Assembly (NCBI GenBank): GCA_014239455.1
Contig: JAAZYV010000025.1
Location: 18,346 to 82,345 of the forward strand
Reading direction: 5' to 3'
Source: Paracoccaceae bacterium
GTDB taxonomy: Bacteria > Pseudomonadota > Alphaproteobacteria > Rhodobacterales > Rhodobacteraceae
Length of the DNA: 64,000 nucleotides
The translations under genes and the position numbers were made by a program. The notes below the pieces were generated by a model, which was given only the letters and a program-made list of their open reading frames with translations, was not told the origin of the DNA and did not search any database. Of this stretch, positions 1 through 8,390 are shown in pieces (position 1 is the first letter of the stretch; every line of letters starts with the position of its first letter).

Positions 1-77
1 GAAGTTCCATCAGCTTCTTCTGATATCAAATGTTCGTCCCATATTTTGTCATATAGAGTTTTTTTTCCAGACATCAT
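1..77 (-). CDS. leuC: 3-isopropylmalate dehydratase large subunit, N-terminal fragment
   Basis: This is the first 25 codons of a leftward gene cut by the window edge. The peptide begins MSGKKTLYDKIWDEHLI and continues into an ADGTS motif, the usual start of LeuC, the aconitase-family [4Fe-4S] enzyme that isomerises isopropylmalate in leucine synthesis. Two adjacent ATG codons (77 and 74) are possible starts. An AGAGG ribosome site about seven bases upstream favours the first. The catalytic cysteines lie outside the window, so integrity cannot be judged. The asparaginase gene lies upstream on the same strand. Confidence 0.8.
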   Translation of the reverse strand, partial: MMSGKKTLYDKIWDEHLISEEADGT

Positions 78-165
78 TAATAAACCTCTAAATTTAATCC
101 CGGATACCAAGCAAACCAGATATGCAATTAACACAAAAGATATAGAAATACACTAGATAAATGCA

Positions 166-1209
166 TCATAATATTAGAGGTTTTCCGCCTTTCCAAATAT
201 TTTCACTTGCTTTCAAAACACCAGTAGGATGTTTTGACCAGTTAATTATAGGTGCCTCCATAATATCTTTTATTTCTGGATCTTTTTTGTCTAGAAGCCC
301 CAATTTTGCAAGAATTGTTACAATCAAACATTCTGAAGCTCTTCTTGCCCCGTCACTTATCTTAAGAGCTATTCCCAAACCTTCTTCCATTAAAATGGCT
401 GTGTAAACACCCTCCGCTCCCACCTTAACTATAAAACGGCCAGCTGATCTTTTCATCAATTTGGTACACAGTCTATCTTCTCCTGCTATTAAATGAGGGT
501 TCTGTAAAACAGCATCTCGGAGTCTCTTTATTGCTAGTTTCCTTGATTGACCAAAACCGTCTGGTCTCGCAAGATTTGCCATGGATCTAGCTAAAGCTTC
601 TACAGTGCAGGTGAAATTTGGAGCGCTACAGCCATCAAGTGCAAATTTTGGGTTAATTGAACCGGTCATTTCTTCAAAAGCCTTTTGGACCATTACTTGT
701 ACTGGATGTTCAATGTCAATATAATTTAGTTTTTCATGATTAATTTTTTGAAACTTTCTAGAAACAGTTAAAAACCCCAAATGCTTTCCAGAACAATTAT
801 TGTGAAGTTGTGTAGGTGTTAACCCATTGTCTTTCAAATATTTTAATTCTTCAATATCATAAGGTTTGTGAGCCCCACACAACAGATGTTTCGGTTCAAG
901 GTTTAACTTTTGCAACCAATCCTTTGCAACCTCGAGGTGAACTGACCCACCATTGTGTGAAGCACATGCTAACGCTAAATGCTTAGATTCAAGTTTGTAA
1001 TTATCAGCTGATCCACTTTCCAAAAGAGGTAATGCTTGTATCATCTTACAAGAAGATCTTGGATAAATAATTTTTTCAGGGTTGCCCCAGGAATATTTTA
1101 GATTTCCTTTATTGTCGGAAATAGCCATATGACCATAATGTGAAGATTCTACCATATCTCCCCTAAGAATCTCGACTAATTTTTCAGCCCCAAAATTTCT
1201 GCTAGCCAA
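166..1209 (-). CDS. L-asparaginase, Rhizobium etli type (asparaginase II family)
   Basis: A 347-residue protein predicted to hydrolyse L-asparagine to aspartate and ammonia. It belongs to the Asparaginase_II family (R. etli ReAII/ReAV), which is unrelated to the E. coli AnsA/AnsB fold. The family signature residues are visible: an SxxK pair at Ser52/Lys55 in PRSSCK, the NNCSGKH motif with Cys139 and Lys142, and Cys195 in DGCSAPNF. In the R. etli enzyme the equivalent Cys, Lys and Cys bind zinc. The start is TTG with a GGAG site nine bases upstream; starting there gives the short lead before VEILRG usual for the family. No signal peptide is seen, so it is probably cytoplasmic. Confidence 0.85.
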   Translation of the reverse strand: MASRNFGAEKLVEILRGDMVESSHYGHMAISDNKGNLKYSWGNPEKIIYPRSSCKMIQALPLLESGSADNYKLESKHLALACASHNGGSVHLEVAKDWLQKLNLEPKHLLCGAHKPYDIEELKYLKDNGLTPTQLHNNCSGKHLGFLTVSRKFQKINHEKLNYIDIEHPVQVMVQKAFEEMTGSINPKFALDGCSAPNFTCTVEALARSMANLARPDGFGQSRKLAIKRLRDAVLQNPHLIAGEDRLCTKLMKRSAGRFIVKVGAEGVYTAILMEEGLGIALKISDGARRASECLIVTILAKLGLLDKKDPEIKDIMEAPIINWSKHPTGVLKASENIWKGGKPLIL

Positions 1210-1317
1210 TGATCACTACTCCTGCCAAAAATATTTATACTATCAATTCTGATTCTTTCCGACTATAATTAGCACTATCTATATTACAGGCAATATTTTA
1301 TAATAGGTAAAATCTAA

Positions 1318-1869
1318 GTGAGAAAATCTCTTTTTTCATGGTTTTTCATTTCGTTAGTCTTATCCAGCTGGGGCTTCGTAACATTTTCAGAAGAAATCCG
1401 CATGGAATCTAGCAAAAAAAATTGGAGCGTGTTCGTACCTGAGGATAAGAAAGAATGTTTTATTGCATCCCAATCAGTAAAAGACGAAGCCTTTAGAAAT
1501 GGGGAAAAACTATCCAATGTTAATCGTGACCGCGGAGTTTTGTTCATAAAAAAGAGTCCATCAAGTCCTGCAGGTTTTGAAGGAGCATTTGATGCTGGTT
1601 ATCCCCTTAAAATCGGGGGGAAATTTAGCCTCACAATTGATAATGAAGCCAAGTTTGTTTTTCTTGCACACCCCAAACCCAAAAACTCTACAGAAAAATA
1701 CTGGGCATGGACACAAAGTAATGACGATCTTAAGCTTGTCAATAAATTGAAGGTAGGAAGCAAAGCAGTTCTGAAAGCTATTTCACACCGAGGTACAATT
1801 ACTAAGGACACTTTCATATTGACGGGATTTACCAAAGCCATTGAAAGATTAATGGAGTTATGTGATTGA
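1318..1869 (+). CDS. Invasion-associated locus B (IalB) family exported protein
   Basis: A 183-residue protein with a hydrophobic N-terminal signal peptide (residues about 4-23, no lipobox). The mature domain shows the IalB pattern: a W-x-V start of the domain near residue 36, EECF-like Cys47 followed by a short hydrophilic stretch, and a C-terminal Cys182. IalB proteins are periplasmic or envelope proteins of Alphaproteobacteria. The name comes from Bartonella invasion, but most family members are in free-living species, so a virulence role should not be assumed. The start is GTG. It lies 36 bases before rlmN, an arrangement common in the class. Confidence 0.75.
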   Translation: MRKSLFSWFFISLVLSSWGFVTFSEEIRMESSKKNWSVFVPEDKKECFIASQSVKDEAFRNGEKLSNVNRDRGVLFIKKSPSSPAGFEGAFDAGYPLKIGGKFSLTIDNEAKFVFLAHPKPKNSTEKYWAWTQSNDDLKLVNKLKVGSKAVLKAISHRGTITKDTFILTGFTKAIERLMELCD

Positions 1870-1905
1870 TTTCACAAAAAAAGAACGATTTATACTCATC
1901 AGATT

Positions 1906-3066
1906 ATGAATAATTTGGAAAATCAAAAAACTGACAATCTTGAAGAGAGCCTAACCAAAGCTAATAAGATAAAGCTTCTAGGTCTTTCCCAAAATGCATT
2001 AGCAGAATCTTTAAGAAAGCTTGGAACTCATGAGAAAAACGTAAATATGCGTGTTAAACAAGTTTGGTCTTGGGTCTACACTCATGGCGAAATGAATTTC
2101 GGTGAAATGACAAATCTATCTAAGAATTTTCGTATGTTTCTACAAAAAAATTTTAGTGTTGAAAGACCGGAAATTATAAGAAAACAAATTAGTAAAGATG
2201 GAACACGAAAATATCTCCTTAAAACAAATAATATAGGAGAATTTGAAACCGTTTTTATACCTGATGATGATAGAGGTACTGTCTGCCTTTCCTCTCAAAT
2301 AGGGTGTACTCTAAATTGTTCCTTCTGCTATACAGGAACACAAAAATTAGTCAGAAACTTAGAACCTTTTGAAATAGTGGGCCAGGTCCTTGCAGTCAAA
2401 GATGATTTGATGGATTGGTGTGAAAGCAATAAAAATAATAAGAGGTTAGTATCAAATATCGTTATGATGGGGATGGGAGAACCATTATATAACTTTGATC
2501 ATGTTAAAGATGGAATCGATATCATTATGCATAATGAGGGACTTTCCCTGTCTAGGAAAAAGATAACCCTGTCAACCTCTGGTGTTGTTCCAAATATTCA
2601 CAGAGTTGCTAGAGAAATAGGTTGCCTTCTGGCTATTAGCCTCCATGCCACAACCGACGCAATCAGAAACAGGTTAGTACCAATAAACAAAAAATGGAGC
2701 ATTGCTGAACTTATGCTTAACTTGAAAGATTATCCAAAATTAAGTAACTCAGAAAGGATAACTTTTGAATATGTTATGTTAAAGGATCTAAATGATAGCT
2801 TAGATGATGCTAAAAGACTCGTACAGTTAATTCAGGGAATTCCAGCAAAGATAAATCTTATACCCTTTAATCCCTGGCCAGGTTCTAATTTTGAACCCTC
2901 AAGTCCAGAACAGATCAAAAAGTTTTCAAACATCCTGAGAAAGGCAGGCTATTCCTCTCCTGTTAGAAAGCCGCGAGGAAAAGATATTCTTGCGGCATGT
3001 GGGCAATTGAAATCAAGCTCAATAAAACCAAAAAAAGCAACCTTTCTCCAGATCCAAACCATATAA
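1906..3066 (+). CDS. rlmN: Dual-specificity 23S rRNA/tRNA adenine-C2 methyltransferase
   Basis: A 386-residue radical-SAM enzyme that methylates C2 of A2503 in 23S rRNA and A37 in some tRNAs. The cluster-binding CxxxCxxC motif is Cys134/Cys138/Cys141 (GCTLNCSFC). GMGEP near residue 190 is the SAM-binding GGE-like motif. Cys365 in AACGQL fits the C-terminal cysteine that forms the methylated protein-RNA intermediate. The length is normal for the family. It follows the IalB gene and runs on to an L,D-transpeptidase gene 15 bases downstream, so the three are probably cotranscribed. Confidence 0.96.
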   Translation: MNNLENQKTDNLEESLTKANKIKLLGLSQNALAESLRKLGTHEKNVNMRVKQVWSWVYTHGEMNFGEMTNLSKNFRMFLQKNFSVERPEIIRKQISKDGTRKYLLKTNNIGEFETVFIPDDDRGTVCLSSQIGCTLNCSFCYTGTQKLVRNLEPFEIVGQVLAVKDDLMDWCESNKNNKRLVSNIVMMGMGEPLYNFDHVKDGIDIIMHNEGLSLSRKKITLSTSGVVPNIHRVAREIGCLLAISLHATTDAIRNRLVPINKKWSIAELMLNLKDYPKLSNSERITFEYVMLKDLNDSLDDAKRLVQLIQGIPAKINLIPFNPWPGSNFEPSSPEQIKKFSNILRKAGYSSPVRKPRGKDILAACGQLKSSSIKPKKATFLQIQTI

Positions 3067-3081
3067 TATATAGGATTTCTA

Positions 3082-3615
3082 TTGGCTAATATTAAAAGAA
3101 GAACGTTATTGAAAAAAATTTTTGGTAATTTTTTTCTTGGATATATTATGGCAAGATCTTTCACAATGCCAAGTTCTGCCTTTGCAACTGAAATCAAAAA
3201 AAAACATGTTGATCAAATAGTGATATGGAAATCCAAGAGACGTTTAACTCTTTTTAGCAAAAAAAAGCCCCTCAAAATTTACCGAATAAGACTCGGATTC
3301 AACCCTGTAGGTCCCAAGAGAAAGGAAGGAGATGGGCGCACGCCAGAAGGAAATTACTGGATTACTCATAAAAACCCTAATAGCGCTTTTCACAAAAGTC
3401 TGGGAATCAGCTATCCTAATAAGAATGACGAACTTTTAGCAAAAAGACACGGGGTGAGTCCTGGGAAAGATATATTTATTCACGGGGGACCAACAAACTT
3501 TTTGAAACACCTTCTATTTGATTGGACTGAAGGTTGTATAGCGGTTACAGATCCCGAAATTGATGAAATCTATGATATAGTGCTAATAAATACACCTGTA
3601 TATATTACTTCTTAA
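3082..3615 (+). CDS. L,D-transpeptidase (YkuD domain), exported
   Basis: A 177-residue protein with a basic RR-containing lead and hydrophobic segment (residues 6-36), which may be a Sec or Tat signal. It is followed by a YkuD catalytic domain: DGRTPEG near residue 84, then His134 in IHGG and Cys152 in TEGCIAV, the expected catalytic pair. Such enzymes form 3-3 cross-links in peptidoglycan or attach proteins to it. The overall pattern is closest to YafK/DpaA-like members, some of which cleave rather than form links, so the exact reaction is uncertain. The start is TTG; an internal ATG (3148) would cut into the signal. Confidence 0.82.
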   Translation: MANIKRRTLLKKIFGNFFLGYIMARSFTMPSSAFATEIKKKHVDQIVIWKSKRRLTLFSKKKPLKIYRIRLGFNPVGPKRKEGDGRTPEGNYWITHKNPNSAFHKSLGISYPNKNDELLAKRHGVSPGKDIFIHGGPTNFLKHLLFDWTEGCIAVTDPEIDEIYDIVLINTPVYITS

Positions 3616-3627
3616 CTAAGAAAATGC

Positions 3628-4161
3628 CTAAGATAAGCTAGGCTCTTTTCCTAAAACTTGTACCCACCATATTTTTCCACTTTCTTCTTGAAACCATCCT
3701 AAGCCTATGTGACTAGCATTCCGATCAAATAGAATACTCCTAGGAAAAGAATTTTCCAACCAAACCTGTAACAATAAGAACTCTCCTTCAAAGGTCTCTG
3801 AAACATTTTCACCAATAACCACTCCGATAAAACCTGCCACCTCTGCTCTTTCCTGGGGTGAAGAACCGTCTGATCCAAAATTCCAAGCCCTTTGTTGAAG
3901 ATAAATGTCTCTTGCATGGGTAGCTGCACTTGAGTTTAAGGAATGTGAAATGACTATTTCCCTTAAACCTTTTTCTAGTCGCAAAGCATTTAAAGAATCC
4001 ACATGTCTTTGGCGAATTTCAGTCGGTTTATAATATTCAATTTTACCCGATTTTTGATAGCTTTCATAAACCCCTTCTTTATTAGTTGCGCAACCTATAA
4101 TTAAGATAAGCAAACTTAATAAAATGAAAAAAGGTTTACGGATGAATTTATCTTTTAACAT
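3628..4161 (-). CDS. CAP/SCP-domain lipoprotein
   Basis: A protein of about 177 residues with a lipoprotein signal: hydrophobic residues 10-22 followed by I-I-G-Cys24. The rest shows the CAP (cysteine-rich secretory/PR-1) domain: LNALRLEKGL, an SSAATHARD helix, a GENVS motif and a C-terminal NASHIGLGW motif with the conserved His. Bacterial CAP proteins are extracytoplasmic; many have no known function. The reading frame stays open to a TTG at 4182, but the ATG at 4161 gives a standard lipoprotein signal, so I use it. It converges with the transpeptidase gene on its left, 12 bases away. Confidence 0.75.
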   Translation of the reverse strand: MLKDKFIRKPFFILLSLLILIIGCATNKEGVYESYQKSGKIEYYKPTEIRQRHVDSLNALRLEKGLREIVISHSLNSSAATHARDIYLQQRAWNFGSDGSSPQERAEVAGFIGVVIGENVSETFEGEFLLLQVWLENSFPRSILFDRNASHIGLGWFQEESGKIWWVQVLGKEPSLS

Positions 4162-4284
4162 GTTGATTATGATATATGACAATTCAACGAATCATTCAAA
4201 AACAAAATTCACATTAGTTACTATTGAAAGAATTATCTATTCTCTGTACTAAAGATTGATCAAGAAGAATAAAGATTTCTAAAA

Positions 4285-4860
4285 ATGATGAATCGAAGAA
4301 AATTATTTGTTGGCCTATTACTGAGTTCCATTGTACCACTGCCACTTAAACCAGCTTCTGCCCAAGAGGCCGTTAGTAAAAATGAAAATGGAGAACCTCG
4401 ACACAATATCTCAAGCTATCGCTATCAAAGATGGCAAGATCATTTTAAATCGATAAGGAATGGCGCTATACTTTCTGATACTGCCTCCCGTTGCTTACAT
4501 TATTGGAATCAAGAAAAAAATATTCATAAAATTTATCCTACCTCGGTACCACTAACTCCTGAACTCACAAGAACTGGATATACTAAGGTAGTACGCAAAG
4601 TGATTGGACCAGAATGGCGCCCCACAAAGTCCATGAGAGAACGAGATCCCAAGCTACCTAAATTCATGCCTCCAGGTCCGGACAATCCTCTTGGGTCTCA
4701 CGCTTTATATCTGAGTTGGCCTAATTATAGGATCCATGGCACATCTGACACAAGAAAAATTGGGCGTCAGAGCTCTTCTGGATGTATTGGTCTTTATAAC
4801 GAACACATTGAAGAACTTTTTTCTTTAGTAGAAGTTGGTACTACTGTCCGTTTGATTTAA
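4285..4860 (+). CDS. L,D-transpeptidase (ErfK/YbiS/YkuD type), exported
   Basis: A 191-residue protein with a clear Sec signal peptide (basic MNRRK, hydrophobic core to about residue 20, ASA cleavage before Gln27). The YkuD core includes NPLGSHAL at about 134-141, His151 in RIHGT and Cys167 in SSSGCIGL, matching the canonical HG(T)-x-SxGC signature. It should act in the periplasm on tetrapeptide stems of peptidoglycan. Its last 20 bases overlap the end of the convergent SDR gene. It is the second YkuD gene within 2 kb but is not a close copy of the first. Confidence 0.88.
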   Translation: MMNRRKLFVGLLLSSIVPLPLKPASAQEAVSKNENGEPRHNISSYRYQRWQDHFKSIRNGAILSDTASRCLHYWNQEKNIHKIYPTSVPLTPELTRTGYTKVVRKVIGPEWRPTKSMRERDPKLPKFMPPGPDNPLGSHALYLSWPNYRIHGTSDTRKIGRQSSSGCIGLYNEHIEELFSLVEVGTTVRLI

Positions 4861-5737
4861 CTTGTTGTGGTCTATTTTTTTCTTTAGCCAATATTTCTTT
4901 GAGGCCGGAGAAATAATCAGGGTGAATCATTTGGTAACTAAAATCCTCTAATAATTTTTTGTTACTAACTTTTTTTGATTCAGAATAAAAATCTAAAGCT
5001 GTTTTGGACAAATTTAACTTTTCGATTGGAATGGCTTCAGGACACTTATACCCAAGCAAACGACAGGCCTCTTGCATCACGTTTTCTGAAGATTCCGGTT
5101 TATTATCACATACATTGTATACACCAGAAATGCCATATTTTTCAAGGCTAAGGCTAATAATTTCAACTATATCATCAATATGAATTCTTGAGAACAAAAG
5201 TCCGGATTTTCCTACAACAGTAACTTTATCTTTTTTTAACTTTTCAATTGGACTCCTGCCTGAACCATAAATTCCAGCCAATCGCAAAATTATAAGAGTT
5301 AATCCTAATTCATTTGAAATTTTCTGCCACAATTTTTCGGCATTCAGGCGACAAACCCCTAAGCTTGTTTTTGGGTTGAGATTTGATTTTTCATTAACCC
5401 AATTACCTCTGTGATCTCCATAAACTCCAGTTGAAGATAGATAAACCAACTTGCTATTCTCCGGAAGTTCAGAAAATAGTTCTGAAAACTTTTCCTTGAC
5501 AGGATCACTAAAGCCAACAGGGGGTACAGTGATTAAGATAGTGTTGGCTTTTTGTATAGAGTACTGAATTCTTTTCTTCTCAGACCACCGAAATGCTACG
5601 ACTCCTCTTTTTCTCAAGTCATTAATCTTTTCAATATTTCTAGTTACTACATTTATTTCCCAGGGTTTATTCCTTAGATTTGATAACAAGGAATCAGCGC
5701 AATACCCAAAACCAAATATTAGTAACCTCTTATCCAT
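4841..5737 (-). CDS. NAD(P)-dependent SDR, YeeZ-like
   Basis: A 298-residue extended short-chain dehydrogenase-like protein. An N-terminal Rossmann motif FGFGYCA (residues 8-14), a YLSSTGVYGDHRG block and RLAGIYG near the middle match the YeeZ/COG0451 group, whose substrates are unknown. A typical YxxxK dyad is not obvious, so catalysis is uncertain. The start codon overlaps the end of queG by eight bases, which indicates translational coupling in a leftward fzlA-queG-SDR unit. The 3' end overlaps a convergent L,D-transpeptidase gene. Confidence 0.72.
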   Translation of the reverse strand: MDKRLLIFGFGYCADSLLSNLRNKPWEINVVTRNIEKINDLRKRGVVAFRWSEKKRIQYSIQKANTILITVPPVGFSDPVKEKFSELFSELPENSKLVYLSSTGVYGDHRGNWVNEKSNLNPKTSLGVCRLNAEKLWQKISNELGLTLIILRLAGIYGSGRSPIEKLKKDKVTVVGKSGLLFSRIHIDDIVEIISLSLEKYGISGVYNVCDNKPESSENVMQEACRLLGYKCPEAIPIEKLNLSKTALDFYSESKKVSNKKLLEDFSYQMIHPDYFSGLKEILAKEKNRPQQVKSNGQ

Positions 5738-6788
5738 TATTTTTTCCTAACTTATTCAAAGCCCAACAAGCTGCATCAGAAACTGCCTTGTCTCCATCAT
5801 ACATCAATTTTTTCACTACATCTTTATATATTGAATTACCTGAATTACCTATGGCATATAGGACGTTTCTTACAAAGCGATCTCTTCCAATTCTTTTTAT
5901 TGCGGATCCTGCAAACATTGATCGGAATGCATTTTCATCTAAGCCAACTAAATCCCCAAGATCTGGATTCTCCTTTGATTGATCTGAGTATTTCATTTCA
6001 GTAGCTCTTTTTGAGAACTTATTCCAAGGACATACCGCTAAACAGTCATCACAACCAAAAATTCTGTTTCCAAGAAGCGGTCTCAGTTCCAATTTTACTG
6101 GCCCTTTATGCTCAATAGTTAGATATGATATACAGCGTCGGGCATCTAATTGATAAGGAGCTATAAAAGCTTTTGTGGGACAAATATCTAAACAACTCCT
6201 GCAGCTTCCACAGTGATTTTCATGAGGCTTATCAACTGGAAAATCAAGATTCGAAAAAATAAATCCTAAAAAAATCCAGTTTCCCAACTTTTTAGACAAC
6301 AGATTTGTATGTTTACCCTGCCAACCCAAGCCAGCTCTTTGGGCTAGATGCTTTTCCATAACAGGAGCCGTATCCACAAAAACTTTGACTTCAGTTTTTC
6401 CCTTATTGATAGAAACCAATTTAGAAGCCACGCTTTTTAGTTTTTTCTTCACAATCTTATGATAATCAACTCCTCTCGCATAAACAGAGATATTCGCTTT
6501 ATTTTTGAACCTAAGTTCTTTCAGAGGATCAATACCTAAGTTATAATTTTCAGCCAGCACTATGATAGATTTTACATCATGCCACATCAACTTTGGATCA
6601 CCTCGCCAATCCAAGTTATTTTGCAGCCAACCCATTTGACCATGAAGACCAATATCGAGAAATTTCTTTAAATTCTCAAAAGCTCTTGGTTCTACTTTTG
6701 AATCTGTGAACCGAATTTCAGCAAATCCTTCCTTTTTCGCTTCACTGATCAACTGTTTTTTTAATTTTGTAAGTTCTTGTCTTTTCAT
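5730..6788 (-). CDS. queG: Epoxyqueuosine reductase
   Basis: A 352-residue cobalamin- and Fe-S-dependent enzyme that performs the last step of queuosine synthesis on tRNA. Two ferredoxin-like clusters are visible: Cys193, 196, 199, 203 (CGSCRSCLDICP) and Cys219, 246, 249, 253 (CDDCLAVCPWN). VDTAP with Asp139 marks the active-site region. The C-terminal part resembles HEAT-like repeats for tRNA binding. The length is normal. It begins six bases after the fzlA stop codon. No other queuosine genes are in the window. Confidence 0.96.
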   Translation of the reverse strand: MKRQELTKLKKQLISEAKKEGFAEIRFTDSKVEPRAFENLKKFLDIGLHGQMGWLQNNLDWRGDPKLMWHDVKSIIVLAENYNLGIDPLKELRFKNKANISVYARGVDYHKIVKKKLKSVASKLVSINKGKTEVKVFVDTAPVMEKHLAQRAGLGWQGKHTNLLSKKLGNWIFLGFIFSNLDFPVDKPHENHCGSCRSCLDICPTKAFIAPYQLDARRCISYLTIEHKGPVKLELRPLLGNRIFGCDDCLAVCPWNKFSKRATEMKYSDQSKENPDLGDLVGLDENAFRSMFAGSAIKRIGRDRFVRNVLYAIGNSGNSIYKDVVKKLMYDGDKAVSDAACWALNKLGKNNG

Positions 6789-6794
6789 TACTAT

Positions 6795-7460
6795 CTAAAA
6801 ATCGAGATCCCCATAATGATCTGGGGGATTAAAACCTGTCAGTAGATCAGACAATATGGGTCTAAAAGCTGGTCTAGATTTGATTTTGGAATACCATTCC
6901 TTGACACACGGAAAACCAGCCCAATTAACATCATTCATATAATCTAATGACGACAAATGAGCCGAAGCCGAGAAATCAGCTATAGTCATTTCATCTCCAG
7001 CCAACCATTTCCTTTTTTCAAGAAGCCAATCCATATAATCTAGGTGATACCTAAAGTTCTTTATTCCCAATTTTATTTTTTCACTATTGGGATATCCACT
7101 TTGTGTGATTTTTTTATAGACCCTCTCATATAATAAGTTTTGAGTCACTTCTTTATGGAATTTGTCATCAAACCAATTGCTTAACCTTCTTGCTTCAGCT
7201 CTTTTGAATGGTAAATTTGGTAATAATGATGGTTCAGCATGAGTTTCCTCTAAGAATTCAAATATTGCAGAACTATCTGACAAAATAATTTCGTTTTCTA
7301 CCAAAACTGGAACTGCGCCCGCATGATTTATGTTGAGAAATTGTAATCGTCTCTCCCAGAATTTCTCTTCAATTAGCTCTACTTCTACTCTCTTTTCCCC
7401 AAGTACTAAACGAATTTTCCTACAAAATGGTGATAGAGAAAAATGATACAGTTTTTTCAT
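6795..7460 (-). CDS. fzlA: FtsZ-binding GST-like protein FzlA
   Basis: A 221-residue glutathione-S-transferase-fold protein: thioredoxin-like N-terminal half (YHFSLSPFCRKIRL, then AVPVLVE) and all-helical C-terminal half. The N-terminal ALSPFCRK-like motif and the C-terminal end HYGDLDF match Caulobacter FzlA, which binds and curves FtsZ filaments and is needed for constriction. In characterised FzlA, glutathione-transferase activity is not the main role. Linkage to queG and uppP is also seen in other Alphaproteobacteria. Identification rests on recalled family features; a generic GST is the alternative. Confidence 0.78.
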   Translation of the reverse strand: MKKLYHFSLSPFCRKIRLVLGEKRVEVELIEEKFWERRLQFLNINHAGAVPVLVENEIILSDSSAIFEFLEETHAEPSLLPNLPFKRAEARRLSNWFDDKFHKEVTQNLLYERVYKKITQSGYPNSEKIKLGIKNFRYHLDYMDWLLEKRKWLAGDEMTIADFSASAHLSSLDYMNDVNWAGFPCVKEWYSKIKSRPAFRPILSDLLTGFNPPDHYGDLDF

Positions 7461-7573
7461 TTGTTTCCTTTTAAAAAAGTCTTTTTATGTTAGCTTAAAA
7501 ATACGTTTTTATGAATTGATTTATTATTAATAAGAAAATCAATATTTAACCAGAAAAAAATATTTGTAAGCTT

Positions 7574-8377
7574 ATGATATCTTTACATATTTTTCTTATT
7601 TCAATACTTCAGGGTTTAACTGAATTCTTGCCTATATCTTCGTCTGCTCACCTAATTATTTTACCCGCTGTCCTGGCAGTAAAAGATCAGGGGATAATTC
7701 TTGATATTTCTGTACATTTAGGAAGCCTTTTTGCACTATTGATATTTTTTAGGGAAGACACAGTATCTTTAATTAGAGGAAGTATTAATTTAGTCAAATT
7801 AGATTTAAGATCAAAAGAAACAAAATTGTTGATGAAATTGATCACTGCTTCTATACCGGTTTTATTGATGGGACTCTTTTTCAAAATCAATGACATTGAT
7901 GACTTATTAAGGTCCATCGAAATTATAGGTTGGACCATGATTTTTTTTGGAATCTTCCTTTATTTTGCAAACCGGCTAGGAAAAAAAGAAAAAAAGATTT
8001 GGGATTGGACCTACAAGGATTCTATTCTCATGGGAGTTTTTCAAGTCTTGGCCCTTATTCCTGGTGTTTCCAGATCAGGGATTACTATCTCAGGATCAAG
8101 AATTCTTGGATACAAGAGATATGATGCAATTAGGTTATCAATGCTCATGTCTATCCCTACGATAATGGCCTCTGGTGCTTTGCTTGTACCAGGTCTAATG
8201 GAAGGATCCTACGATGTCTCTTTTTTTGAGATTTTAGTAAGTTTTATATTGTCTTTCTTTGCAGCATTCTTGGCTTTAGTGGTACTGCTAAAATATATAT
8301 ATATATTTCAATTTACGCCTTACATCATTTATAGAATTTCTCTAGGATTTCTTTTGTTATGGTTTGTTTATACCTAG
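7574..8377 (+). CDS. uppP: Undecaprenyl-diphosphatase
   Basis: A 267-residue integral membrane enzyme of the BacA/UppP family that dephosphorylates undecaprenyl pyrophosphate, recycling the lipid carrier for peptidoglycan and LPS synthesis. The conserved motifs are present: LQGLTEFLPISSSAH (residues 12-26, with Glu17 and His26) and PGVSRSG (163-169, with Arg167). Several hydrophobic helices fill the rest. It is divergent from fzlA and convergent with the NDUFA9-like gene. A short TA run near 8294-8308 lies within the coding sequence. Confidence 0.96.
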   Translation: MISLHIFLISILQGLTEFLPISSSAHLIILPAVLAVKDQGIILDISVHLGSLFALLIFFREDTVSLIRGSINLVKLDLRSKETKLLMKLITASIPVLLMGLFFKINDIDDLLRSIEIIGWTMIFFGIFLYFANRLGKKEKKIWDWTYKDSILMGVFQVLALIPGVSRSGITISGSRILGYKRYDAIRLSMLMSIPTIMASGALLVPGLMEGSYDVSFFEILVSFILSFFAAFLALVVLLKYIYIFQFTPYIIYRISLGFLLLWFVYT

Positions 8378-8390
8378 TAATAAATCAAAC

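Noticed and set aside
1269..1277. TTAGCACTA resembling half of a CIRCE operator before ialB
   Set aside because: The required inverted half (GAGTGCTAA) nine bases away is absent, and ialB is not a heat-shock gene.
3626..3643. GCCTA...TAGGC inverted repeat between two convergent genes
   Set aside because: The stem is only five base pairs, the loop eight bases and the following T-run is interrupted, so terminator activity is doubtful.
8292..8308. TA dinucleotide run
   Set aside because: It is short and lies within uppP, where it encodes a normal hydrophobic YIYI stretch.
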